Part shown: one piece after another, positions 1 through 5,079 of the stretch | Layout of the letters: each line of letters opens with the position of its first letter | How positions within the stretch are numbered: the first letter of the stretch is position 1 | Notes under the pieces: generated by a model | Databases searched by the model: none | What the model was told of the DNA's origin: nothing | Seen by the model: only the letters and a program-made list of their open reading frames with translations | Source of the DNA: Blautia sp. | Lineage (GTDB): Bacteria; Bacillota; Clostridia; Lachnospirales; Lachnospiraceae | Assembly: GCA_017515945.1 (NCBI GenBank) | Contig: JAFWDX010000411.1 | Span: forward strand, 1-5,079 | Reading direction: 5' to 3' | Length of the DNA: 5,079 nucleotides | Made by a program: the position numbers and the translations under genes

Positions 1-1071
1 AAGATATCTATACCTCCATTCATGACGGCATCCACATTGCCGGTCTCTTCATTTGTGCGCAGATCCTTGACCATCTTGTAAGGCTGCATGACATAAGAAC
101 GGATCTGGTTGCCCCAGGCAATATCCGTGACTTCACCGCGGATACCGGAAAGCTTCTCCTCCGCCTCCTGCTGCTTGAGCATATAAAGCTTGGCCTTGAG
201 CATCTGCATGGCCTTGTCCTTGTTCATATGCTGGGAACGCTCATTCTGGCACTGAACCACGATCCCTGTGGGAAAGTGTGTGATCCGGATCGCGGATGAG
301 GTCTTGTTGATATGCTGGCCGCCGGCGCCGCTGCTGCGGTAGGTATCGACACGGATATCCTCGTCATTGATCTCCACGTCCAGGTCCTTTTCGATGTCGG
401 GCATGACATCACAGGATACAAAAGAGGTCTGCCTCTTGCCCGCCGCGTTAAAGGGCGATATCCTCACCAGGCGGTGAACGCCTTTTTCAGACTTGAGCAG
501 GCCGTATGCATTTTCACCGTTGACCTGGAAGGTCACGGACTTGATCCCTGCCTCGTCTCCGTCCAGATAGTCCAGGACCTCCATGGAAAAGCCCTTGCGC
601 TCCACCCACCGGGTGTACATCCGGTACAGCATGGCACACCAGTCGCACGCTTCCGTGCCTCCGGCGCCGGCATTGAGCTTGAGAATGGCATTCTCGCTGT
701 CATACTCACCGGACAGCAGAGTTTTTACCCGGATATTGTCAAAGTCTGTCCTGAAGTCGTCAAGCATCTGTTCGATCTCAGGGATCAGATCCGGGTCATT
801 CTCCTCATAGCCCATTTCGATCATGGTCTGAATGTCATCCATCTGGGTGACCAGCCTCTGATATGTCTCAAGGTCATCCTTCATGCCCTTGAGTTCTTTC
901 ATTTTCTTCTGGGATCCTTCCGTATCGTCCCAGAAGCCGGGAGCTTCCATCTCCCGCTCGAGTTCTTCGATCCGCTGTTCTTTTACAGCGAGGTCAAAGT
1001 GAATCCCTCACTTCCACTAATGGTTCTGTGTAAGTCGCAAGAATTGTCTTGAACTGATCTAACTCAACCAC
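1..1071 (-). CDS. prfB: Peptide chain release factor 2 (RF2), 3' end outside window, read through a programmed +1 frameshift
   Basis: RF2 recognises UGA and UAA in the ribosomal A site and triggers peptide release. I translated it from GTG at 1071: 25 codons lead to an in-frame TGA (996-994), and reading resumes one base later at GAC (995-993) and stays open to position 1. That gives 356 residues. Family members are about 365-370 long, so only about 10-15 C-terminal residues are missing. Residues 26-110 form the N-terminal helical domain (EAPGFWDD near 42-49). The codon-recognition tripeptide SPF is at 205-207 in RISPFNAAGK. The catalytic GGQ is at 250-252 in SSGAGGQHINK, with Gln252 the usual PrmC methylation site. 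SPF, GGQ and the TGA codon fall at the same numbers as in E. coli RF2. Residue 246 is Ser, not the Thr of E. coli K-12. SPF distinguishes it from RF1 (PxT). The identification is certain. The exact start is inferred. Confidence 0.97.
993..1009 (-). promoter_or_regulatory. RF2 autoregulatory +1 programmed frameshift site
   Basis: The minus strand reads GAGGGATTCACTTTGAC. It has an internal Shine-Dalgarno-like GAGGG (1009-1005), the slippery Leu codon CTT (999-997), the stop TGA (996-994) and a C after the stop, a context that weakens termination. The distance from AGGG to CTT equals that in the E. coli signal AGGGGGTATCTTTGAC. In the known mechanism, scarce RF2 lets the ribosome pause on UGA, and tRNA-Leu slips from CUU to UUU. 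Translation then continues as Asp-Leu-Ala. Abundant RF2 instead ends translation after 25 residues. The SD-like stretch is shorter than in E. coli, so shift efficiency could differ. Confidence 0.95.
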
Positions 1072-1083
1072 AGCTTCACCTTC
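1069..1083 (-). promoter_or_regulatory. prfB ribosome binding site and GTG start
   Basis: GAAGGTG (1083-1077) lies seven bases from its GG to the GTG at 1071-1069. The only in-frame codons upstream before a TAA at 1098-1096 are ATT, TTT, CAG, AAA, GAA, GGT, GAA and GCT, so no ATG, GTG or TTG competes. The GTG also places the frameshift stop at codon 26, as in E. coli. This makes GTG the preferred start. Confidence 0.8.
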
Positions 1084-1089
1084 TTTCTG

Positions 1090-1130
1090 AAAAATTTAGG
1101 CAGCCTGCCGGTCGCTGCCGGCGGGCTGCC
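1090..1130 (-). terminator. Rho-independent terminator after mnmA, in the prfB leader
   Basis: On the minus strand GGCAGCC (1130-1124) pairs with GGCTGCC (1105-1099). After a C/A mismatch, GCCGG (1122-1118) pairs with CCGGC (1111-1107), closing a six-base loop CAGCGA. The tail is TAAATTTTT (1098-1090). The stem has 12 pairs, mostly GC. The tail begins T-AAA rather than a pure T run, so termination may be incomplete. It follows the mnmA stop by about 50 bases and ends only 18 bases before the prfB start. No T run follows on the plus strand, so it acts in one direction. Confidence 0.75.
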
Positions 1131-1133
1131 CAT

Positions 1134-1162
1134 AGTATACATGATTTTGAAGTCGGAAACAA
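1134..1162 (-). promoter_or_regulatory. Candidate sigma-A promoter for prfB
   Basis: On the minus strand TTGTTT (1162-1157) is separated by exactly 17 bases from TATACT (1139-1134). This matches the -35 at four of six positions and the -10 at five of six. It lies between the mnmA stop and the terminator hairpin. Usual spacing puts +1 near 1127, which is inside the left arm of the hairpin. It would give prfB its own transcript independent of secA-mnmA, with a leader of about 56 bases. This is a prediction from sequence only. Confidence 0.6.
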
Positions 1163-1181
1163 CTTATTTTTGCGTAACTGT

Positions 1182-2312
1182 TCAGTCACAGGCTCCTTCA
1201 CAGTTACCTTTTTTTACTGAATTGTCCGGACAGATCGTTCCTCCGCCCACAACCAGATCTCCGTCGTACAGAACCACCGCCTGTCCGGGCGTGATGGCCC
1301 GCTGAGGCTCATCAAAAACAACCCTCACACGGCCGTCCTCCAGGACTTCGGCAGTCGCGGGAGCCTCTTTGGCCCTGTAGCGGGGTCTGGCACAAACATG
1401 CACAGGTCCGGCCGGTGCTTCATAAGCGATCCAGTTGAAATCCTCTGCGACCAGTTCCCTGGAGAAGAGTTTTTCCTCCGGGGAGAGGATCACCGTGTTT
1501 TTTTCCGGATCCTTGCCGCAGACATAGAGCGGCGCCGGCAGAGAAAGCCCGAGGCCGCGCCTCTGGCCGATCGTATAACGGATCTGGCCCTTATGCCGTC
1601 CCAGGACATGACCCTGCTGATCTGTAAAATCGCCCTCCGGCCATTTTTTTCCGGTCCTGCGTTCAATAAAGGCTGCATAGTCGCCGTCGGGCACAAAGCA
1701 GATATCCTGACTGTCATGCTTACGCGCATTGACAAATCCTGATCCGGCCGCAATCCGGCGGATCTCTTCCTTGTCCTCATACTCCCCAAGCGGGAAACAG
1801 GCGTGGGCAAGCAGCTCCTGAGTCATGAAATAGAGAACATAGCTCTGGTCCTTGGCTTTGTTGCGTGCTTTTTTCAGGAGCCATCTCTCCCGGACCGGAT
1901 CATACTCCACCCGGGCATAATGCCCGGTCACAAAAATCTGACAGTCGAGGATCTCCATCCTGGAATACAGGCTGTCAAATTTCAGGAAGCGGTTGCAGTC
2001 AATACAGGGGTTCGGTGTCTCTCCTCTCTCGTAAGAGCGTACGAACCGGTCAATGACCTTTTCCGAAAAGCAGTCCTTCAGACCGATCACATAATGAGGG
2101 ATCCCCATCGTATAACAGACCTGACGGGCATCCTCCACGTCGTCAAGCGAACAGCAGGTATGCCCCTTATCCAGCCCGATCTGTTCATTGTCATACAGCT
2201 TCATGGTCACACCGACACACTCGCAGCCCATCTGCTGCATCCGCAACGCGGCGACGGAGCTGTCCACACCGCCGCTCATGGCTATGAGAGCTCTGGACGG
2301 CGTATGCATCAT
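1182..2312 (-). CDS. mnmA: tRNA-specific 2-thiouridylase MnmA
   Basis: MnmA activates U34 of tRNA-Lys, -Glu and -Gln with ATP and inserts sulfur delivered from a cysteine desulfurase relay, giving the 2-thio group of mnm5s2U-type wobble bases. It is cytoplasmic. The protein has 376 residues, normal for the family. The N-terminal PP-loop ATPase motif SGGVDSS is at 13-19. The first catalytic cysteine is C106 in NPCIDCN (101-107, the counterpart of E. coli C102). The second is C205 in SQDICFVPDGDY (the counterpart of C199). Further family blocks are VTGHYAR (128-134), KDQSYVLY (154-161) and YTIGQRRGLGL (246-256), then the C-terminal beta-barrel ending near FDEPQRAITPGQAVVLYDG (333-351). A CxxC (C103, C106) replaces the DxxC of E. 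coli. A short tail after residue 358 carries three more cysteines. The start codon overlaps the secA stop. A second ATG follows directly (2309-2307), so the N-terminus is uncertain by one residue. Confidence 0.96.
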   Translation of the reverse strand: MMHTPSRALIAMSGGVDSSVAALRMQQMGCECVGVTMKLYDNEQIGLDKGHTCCSLDDVEDARQVCYTMGIPHYVIGLKDCFSEKVIDRFVRSYERGETPNPCIDCNRFLKFDSLYSRMEILDCQIFVTGHYARVEYDPVRERWLLKKARNKAKDQSYVLYFMTQELLAHACFPLGEYEDKEEIRRIAAGSGFVNARKHDSQDICFVPDGDYAAFIERRTGKKWPEGDFTDQQGHVLGRHKGQIRYTIGQRRGLGLSLPAPLYVCGKDPEKNTVILSPEEKLFSRELVAEDFNWIAYEAPAGPVHVCARPRYRAKEAPATAEVLEDGRVRVVFDEPQRAITPGQAVVLYDGDLVVGGGTICPDNSVKKGNCEGACD

Positions 2313-2327
2313 CAGGCGTTAACCCCC
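2307..2327 (-). promoter_or_regulatory. secA-mnmA stop/start overlap (TGATG), translational coupling
   Basis: The secA stop TGA (2314-2312) shares its A with the mnmA start ATG (2312-2310), and a second ATG follows at 2309-2307. The only purine-rich stretch nearby is GGGGG (2327-2323), ten bases from the start and a poor Shine-Dalgarno sequence. This arrangement normally implies that ribosomes ending secA re-initiate on mnmA, tying their expression together. Confidence 0.8.
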
Positions 2328-4897
2328 GCGGCACCCTTTCTGCCATGGCACTGCTTGAATTTCTTACCGCTGCCGCACGGACACGGATCGTTGGGATATA
2401 CCTTGATCTCCTTACGCTGGACCGGCTTACGTGAAACCGTATCGTCCTTGTTGGTGCCGGTGACCTTCGCCACCTGCTCACGCTCCATCTTCTGCTCGAC
2501 ACGTACGTGATACAGCATCCGGACCGTATCCTCCTGGATGGCGTCGGTCATGCCGTTGAACATGTCAAAGGCCATCATCTTGTATTCGACCACCGGATCA
2601 CGCTGGCCGTAAGCAGTCAGGCCGATACCCTGGCGCAGGATCTCCATGTCGTCGATGTGATCCATCCATTTGCTGTCGATGGCACGCAGCAGAACGACGC
2701 GCTCGAGCTCTCTGAGCTCCTCCACCTCCGGGAATTCTGCCTCTTTTGCCTCGTACAGCGCGATGGCTTCTGCCTTCAGGATCTCCTTCATCTCGTTCTT
2801 TCTGTGTCCCTCCACCTTTTCTCTGGTGATGGGCTGTACAGGAATGATCGGACGCAGGACGGAATTGATCTCGTCAAGATCCCAGTCAGCGGCGTCAAGC
2901 TCGTCAGGCAGGCACATATCCACCGTATTGTCGATGATATCGTTGATCATCTTCATGACAGTCGGGCGCATGCTCTCTCCGTCGAGCACCTGGCGGCGTT
3001 CCTTATAGATGATCTCGCGCTGCTCATTATTGACCTGGTCGTAATCCAGCAGGATTTTGCGGATACCGAAGTTGATGAACTCAATCTTCTCCTGTGCTTT
3101 CTGGATGGCATTGGAGAGCATCTTGTGCTCGATCTGTTCATTCTCTGCCACACCAAGGGATGTAAAGACCTTCATCAGACGTTCGGAACCGAACAGGCGC
3201 ATCAGGTCATCCTCAAGGGAGATATAGAATCTGGATTCACCGGGATCGCCCTGACGACCGGAACGTCCGCGCAGCTGATTGTCGATACGTCTGGACTCAT
3301 GGCGCTCGGTGCCGATGATCTTTAAGCCGCCGGCGGCACGGGCCACGTCGTCGAGCTGGATATCGGTACCACGGCCCGCCATATTGGTGGCGATGGTCAC
3401 CGCATCCGCCTGACCGGCCTGAGCCACGATCTCTGCTTCAAGCTCATGGAACTTGGCATTCAGTACGTTGTGCGGGATCCCTTCCCTCTTGAGCATCCGG
3501 CTGATCAGCTCGGAGGTCTCGATCGTGATCGTACCTACCAGTACAGGCTGATGGCGGGCATGGGCTTCCTTGACTGCCTCCACGACCGCATTGAATTTCT
3601 CTTTTTTGGTCATGTAGACTGCGTCTTCCAGGTCTATACGCTGTACCGGCTTGTTGGTCGGGATCTCCACCACGTCCATGAAGTAAATGTCGCGGAACTC
3701 CTTCTCCTCGGTCAGAGCCGTACCGGTCATACCGCCTTTTTTGTCATACTTGTTGAAGAAATTCTGGAAGGTGATGGTTGCCAGGGTCTTGCTCTCGCGT
3801 TTGACCTTGACATGCTCCTTGGCCTCAATAGCCTGGTGCAGGCCGTCGGAATAGCGGCGGCCCGGCATGATACGGCCAGTAAACTCATCGACGATCAGGA
3901 TCTCGTCATCCTTTACGACATAATCCTGATCCTTGTGCATCAGGTTATGGGCACGCAGAGCCAGGATAATATTATGCTGGATCTCCAGATTCTCCGGATC
4001 AGAAAGGTTGCTGATACTGAAAAACTTCTCAACCTTTTTGACGCCGCGCTCGGTCAGGTTTACGATCTTGTCCTTTTCATTCACGACGAAATCGCCGGTC
4101 TCCACGACCTCCTCACCCATGATGGCGGCCATCTTGGTCATCTCATGGCTGGCTTCGCCGCGCTCGAGCTGCTGGGCCAGGATATCACAGACCTCGTAGA
4201 GTTTGGTGGACTTGCCACTCTGGCCGGAGATGATCAGCGGCGTACGGGCCTCATCGATAAGTACAGAGTCCACCTCATCGATGATGCAGTAATGAAGTTC
4301 TCTCTGGACGAGCTGCTCCTTATATATGACCATATTGTCACGAAGGTAGTCAAAGCCGTCCTCGTTGTTGGTCACATAGGTAATATCACAGTTATAGGCG
4401 GCGCGGCGCTCATCTGGCTTCATGTCGTTCAGTACGACGCCGACGGTCAGTCCCAGAAACTCGTGGATCTTGCCCATCCACTCTGCGTCACGTTTGGCCA
4501 GATAATCATTGACCGTAACGATATGCACGCCTCTGCCCTCAAGGGCATTGAGGTAAGCCGGCAGAGTAGACACAAGGGTCTTTCCTTCACCGGTCTTCAT
4601 CTCGGCAATACGGCCCTGATGCAGGATGATACCGCCGATGAGCTGTACACGGAAATGCTTCAGGCCGATCGTACGTACAGCAGCCTCACGGACTGTGGCA
4701 AACGCATCCACCAGCAGGTCGTCCAGCGTCTCACCCTGAGCAAGCCGTTCCTTGAACTGGCGGGTACGGTCACGCAGCTCTTCATCCGTGAGCTTCTGCA
4801 TCTCCGGATCCAGAGCTTCGATCCTTTCCACGAGAGGCATGATGCGCTTGACCTCACGTTCTGAATGAGTACCGAAGAACTTCTCAAATAAATTCAT
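2312..4897 (-). CDS. secA: Preprotein translocase ATPase SecA
   Basis: SecA is the ATP-driven motor that pushes unfolded precursors through the SecYEG channel. It cycles between cytoplasm and membrane. At 861 residues it lies between B. subtilis (841) and E. coli (901) SecA. Nucleotide domain 1 has the Q-motif region FRVQLIGG (82-89), Walker A GEGKT (103-107, K106) and Walker B IIDEVD (205-210). The preprotein cross-linking domain spans roughly 222-370. GGMTGTA (388-394), PVLVGTI (451-457), NVLNAKFHE (477-485), [10 protein letters not shown] (504-513) and the arginine-finger block [13 protein letters not shown] (541-553) define domain 2. The scaffold helix follows ([10 protein letters not shown], 597-606). 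[15 protein letters not shown] (737-751) marks the two-helix finger. The C-terminal zinc motif C839-x-C841-x8-C850-H851 is intact. Asp180 in [13 protein letters not shown] is unusual (Tyr in E. coli, Leu in B. subtilis). ATG at 4897 has a strong ribosome binding site and the expected N-terminus. No truncation or frameshift is seen. Confidence 0.99.
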   Translation of the reverse strand: MNLFEKFFGTHSEREVKRIMPLVERIEALDPEMQKLTDEELRDRTRQFKERLAQGETLDDLLVDAFATVREAAVRTIGLKHFRVQLIGGIILHQGRIAEMKTGEGKTLVSTLPAYLNALEGRGVHIVTVNDYLAKRDAEWMGKIHEFLGLTVGVVLNDMKPDERRAAYNCDITYVTNNEDGFDYLRDNMVIYKEQLVQRELHYCIIDEVDSVLIDEARTPLIISGQSGKSTKLYEVCDILAQQLERGEASHEMTKMAAIMGEEVVETGDFVVNEKDKIVNLTERGVKKVEKFFSISNLSDPENLEIQHNIILALRAHNLMHKDQDYVVKDDEILIVDEFTGRIMPGRRYSDGLHQAIEAKEHVKVKRESKTLATITFQNFFNKYDKKGGMTGTALTEEKEFRDIYFMDVVEIPTNKPVQRIDLEDAVYMTKKEKFNAVVEAVKEAHARHQPVLVGTITIETSELISRMLKREGIPHNVLNAKFHELEAEIVAQAGQADAVTIATNMAGRGTDIQLDDVARAAGGLKIIGTERHESRRIDNQLRGRSGRQGDPGESRFYISLEDDLMRLFGSERLMKVFTSLGVAENEQIEHKMLSNAIQKAQEKIEFINFGIRKILLDYDQVNNEQREIIYKERRQVLDGESMRPTVMKMINDIIDNTVDMCLPDELDAADWDLDEINSVLRPIIPVQPITREKVEGHRKNEMKEILKAEAIALYEAKEAEFPEVEELRELERVVLLRAIDSKWMDHIDDMEILRQGIGLTAYGQRDPVVEYKMMAFDMFNGMTDAIQEDTVRMLYHVRVEQKMEREQVAKVTGTNKDDTVSRKPVQRKEIKVYPNDPCPCGSGKKFKQCHGRKGAAGVNA

Positions 4898-4905
4898 AGA
4901 TCAAA

Positions 4906-4913
4906 CTCCTTTT
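4906..4913 (-). promoter_or_regulatory. secA ribosome binding site
   Basis: AAAAGGAG (4913-4906) stands eight bases before the ATG at 4897-4895. It is close to the ideal Shine-Dalgarno sequence, in contrast to the weak site of mnmA, and fixes the secA start. Confidence 0.9.
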
Positions 4914-4915
4914 AT

Positions 4916-4942
4916 TGTCAGGCTGTTTCAGATTTGCTGACA
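4916..4942 (-). other. Possible small hairpin in the secA leader
   Basis: TGTCAG (4942-4937) is complementary to CTGACA (4921-4916), a six-pair stem with a 15-base loop ending three bases before the purine run of the ribosome binding site. No T run follows, so it is not a terminator. The stem is short and could be chance. If real, it might expose or stabilise the secA start region. Confidence 0.25.
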
Positions 4943-4953
4943 TATTCTGCTTT

Positions 4954-4982
4954 ATTCTAACACTTTGCCTTCTTTCCTGCAA
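4954..4982 (-). promoter_or_regulatory. Candidate secA promoter with extended -10
   Basis: On the minus strand TAGAAT (4959-4954) matches the -10 consensus at five of six positions and is preceded by TGT (4962-4960), the TGn of an extended -10. A weak -35, TTGCAG (4982-4977), lies exactly 17 bases upstream. The predicted start near 4947 gives a leader of about 50 bases. The leader has no room for a SecM-like arrest peptide. This is the best promoter candidate for the secA-mnmA operon. Confidence 0.6.
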
Positions 4983-4985
4983 GGT

Positions 4986-5015
4986 AATTTATTTTTTGAA
5001 TGTGAGATGAGTCAA
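4986..5015 (-). promoter_or_regulatory. Second, weaker promoter candidate for secA
   Basis: TTGACT (5015-5010), a good -35, is followed after 18 bases by TAAATT (4991-4986), a four-of-six -10. The -35 is formed by the right arm of the palindromic element at 5008-5036. If used, that element has donated part of a promoter. It is weaker overall than the extended -10 promoter just downstream. Confidence 0.25.
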
Positions 5016-5036
5016 GGAACCTGTCCCCGTGACTCA
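5008..5036 (-). repeat. Palindromic element, REP/MITE-like, upstream of secA
   Basis: TGAGTCA (5036-5030, minus strand) is a perfect seven-base inverted copy of TGACTCA (5014-5008). Inside, after a bulged C (5029), GGGGA (5028-5024) can pair with TTCCT (5019-5015) using two GU pairs. This leaves the tetraloop CAGG. The extended stem forms only as minus-strand RNA. The wording (TGAGTCA, GGGGACAGGTTCCTTGACTCA split by its bulge) resembles palindromes I recall beside IS200-like Y1/RAYT transposases in Firmicutes. Only one copy is in the window, so its repeated nature is inferred. No T run follows on either strand, so it is not a terminator. Confidence 0.5.
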
Positions 5037-5079
5037 CCCATGAACGCTGTTCACAGAATGTTTGGAGGGCCTGACCCCA
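5037..5079. other. Unassigned edge sequence, possibly part of the same repeat
   Basis: There is no recognisable gene in this stretch. It contains the small inverted repeat TGAAC-GCT-GTTCA (5041-5053) and, at the very edge on the minus strand, TGGGGTCAGGCCC. The latter phrase also recalls ends of REP-type elements linked to Y1 transposases, but this is from memory only. The sequence stops at the window edge. Confidence 0.25.

Noticed and set aside
994..996. In-frame TGA in prfB as a pseudogene or sequencing error
   Set aside because: The surrounding AGGG, CTT, TGA and C and the codon 26 position match the known RF2 programmed frameshift, and the rest of the protein is intact.
312..2510. Plus-strand open frames at 312-1052 and 1803-2510
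   Set aside because: They are in the same antisense codon register over prfB and mnmA. They are codon-bias shadows of well-identified genes.
2507..4864. Very long open frames on the plus strand antisense to secA (2507-3325 and 3446-4864, the latter 472 codons)
   Set aside because: They lie in exact codon register with secA, so plus-strand stops arise only where secA uses TTA, CTA or TCA, which it almost never does. The predicted proteins show no recognisable motif, while the minus strand encodes complete SecA.
5008..5036. The palindrome as a Rho-independent terminator of an upstream gene
   Set aside because: No T run follows the stem on either strand. On the minus strand the downstream sequence is TCTCACATTC and then an A run.
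5041..5053. TGAAC-GCT-GTTCA as a LexA (SOS) box
   Set aside because: Gram-positive LexA sites have GAAC and GTTC separated by four bases. Here the gap is three, and the site lies upstream of the promoter candidates, not over them.
5008..5079. Plus-strand open frame from ATG 5008 to the window edge (begins MSQGTCPRDSP)
   Set aside because: It is only 24 codons, has no ribosome binding site and is written across a palindromic element, so it is probably fortuitous. The true extent cannot be judged at the edge.
4957..5079. Minus-strand open frame from the edge to TAG at about 4959-4957 as the end of an upstream gene
   Set aside because: It is 40 codons without a recognisable motif, it crosses the palindrome and both promoter candidates, and its composition is not protein-like.

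Overview
The window is a housekeeping segment read entirely from the minus strand. Three genes run from right to left: secA (complete), mnmA (complete) and prfB (its last residues lie beyond position 1). Base composition is near half GC. The protein sequences look like those of anaerobic Firmicutes, class Clostridia and possibly Lachnospiraceae-like. The evidence is a SecA of 861 residues with a short C-terminal linker and a zinc tail, the Clostridia-type MnmA signature (TCCSLDDVEDAR and NPCIDCNR), and an RF2 that keeps its frameshift. Placement at family level is an inference from remembered sequences.

Layout. Positions 4898-5079 hold no convincing gene. They contain a 29-bp palindromic element resembling REP-type repeats, two candidate promoters (the better one has an extended -10), and the secA leader with a strong ribosome binding site. 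secA (4897-2312) encodes the motor ATPase of protein export. mnmA (2312-1182) starts inside the secA stop codon (TGATG), so the two are almost certainly co-transcribed and translationally coupled. The mnmA-prfB gap (1181-1072) holds a well-formed promoter (TTGTTT-N17-TATACT) followed at once by a hairpin with a T-rich tail that looks like the mnmA terminator. prfB (from 1071) starts with GTG and needs a +1 shift at an in-frame TGA at codon 26.

How the genes relate. SecA drives export through SecYEG. MnmA thiolates U34 of the Lys, Glu and Gln tRNAs. RF2 terminates translation at UGA and UAA. They share a link to translation and secretion rather than one pathway. The secA-prfB neighbourhood is familiar in Firmicutes, and mnmA is inserted between them here.

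I found no wholly new system. The points most worth a second look are the prfB promoter whose predicted start lies inside the preceding terminator stem, the three-cysteine active-site arrangement of MnmA, the RF2 autoregulatory frameshift, and the palindromic element upstream of secA.
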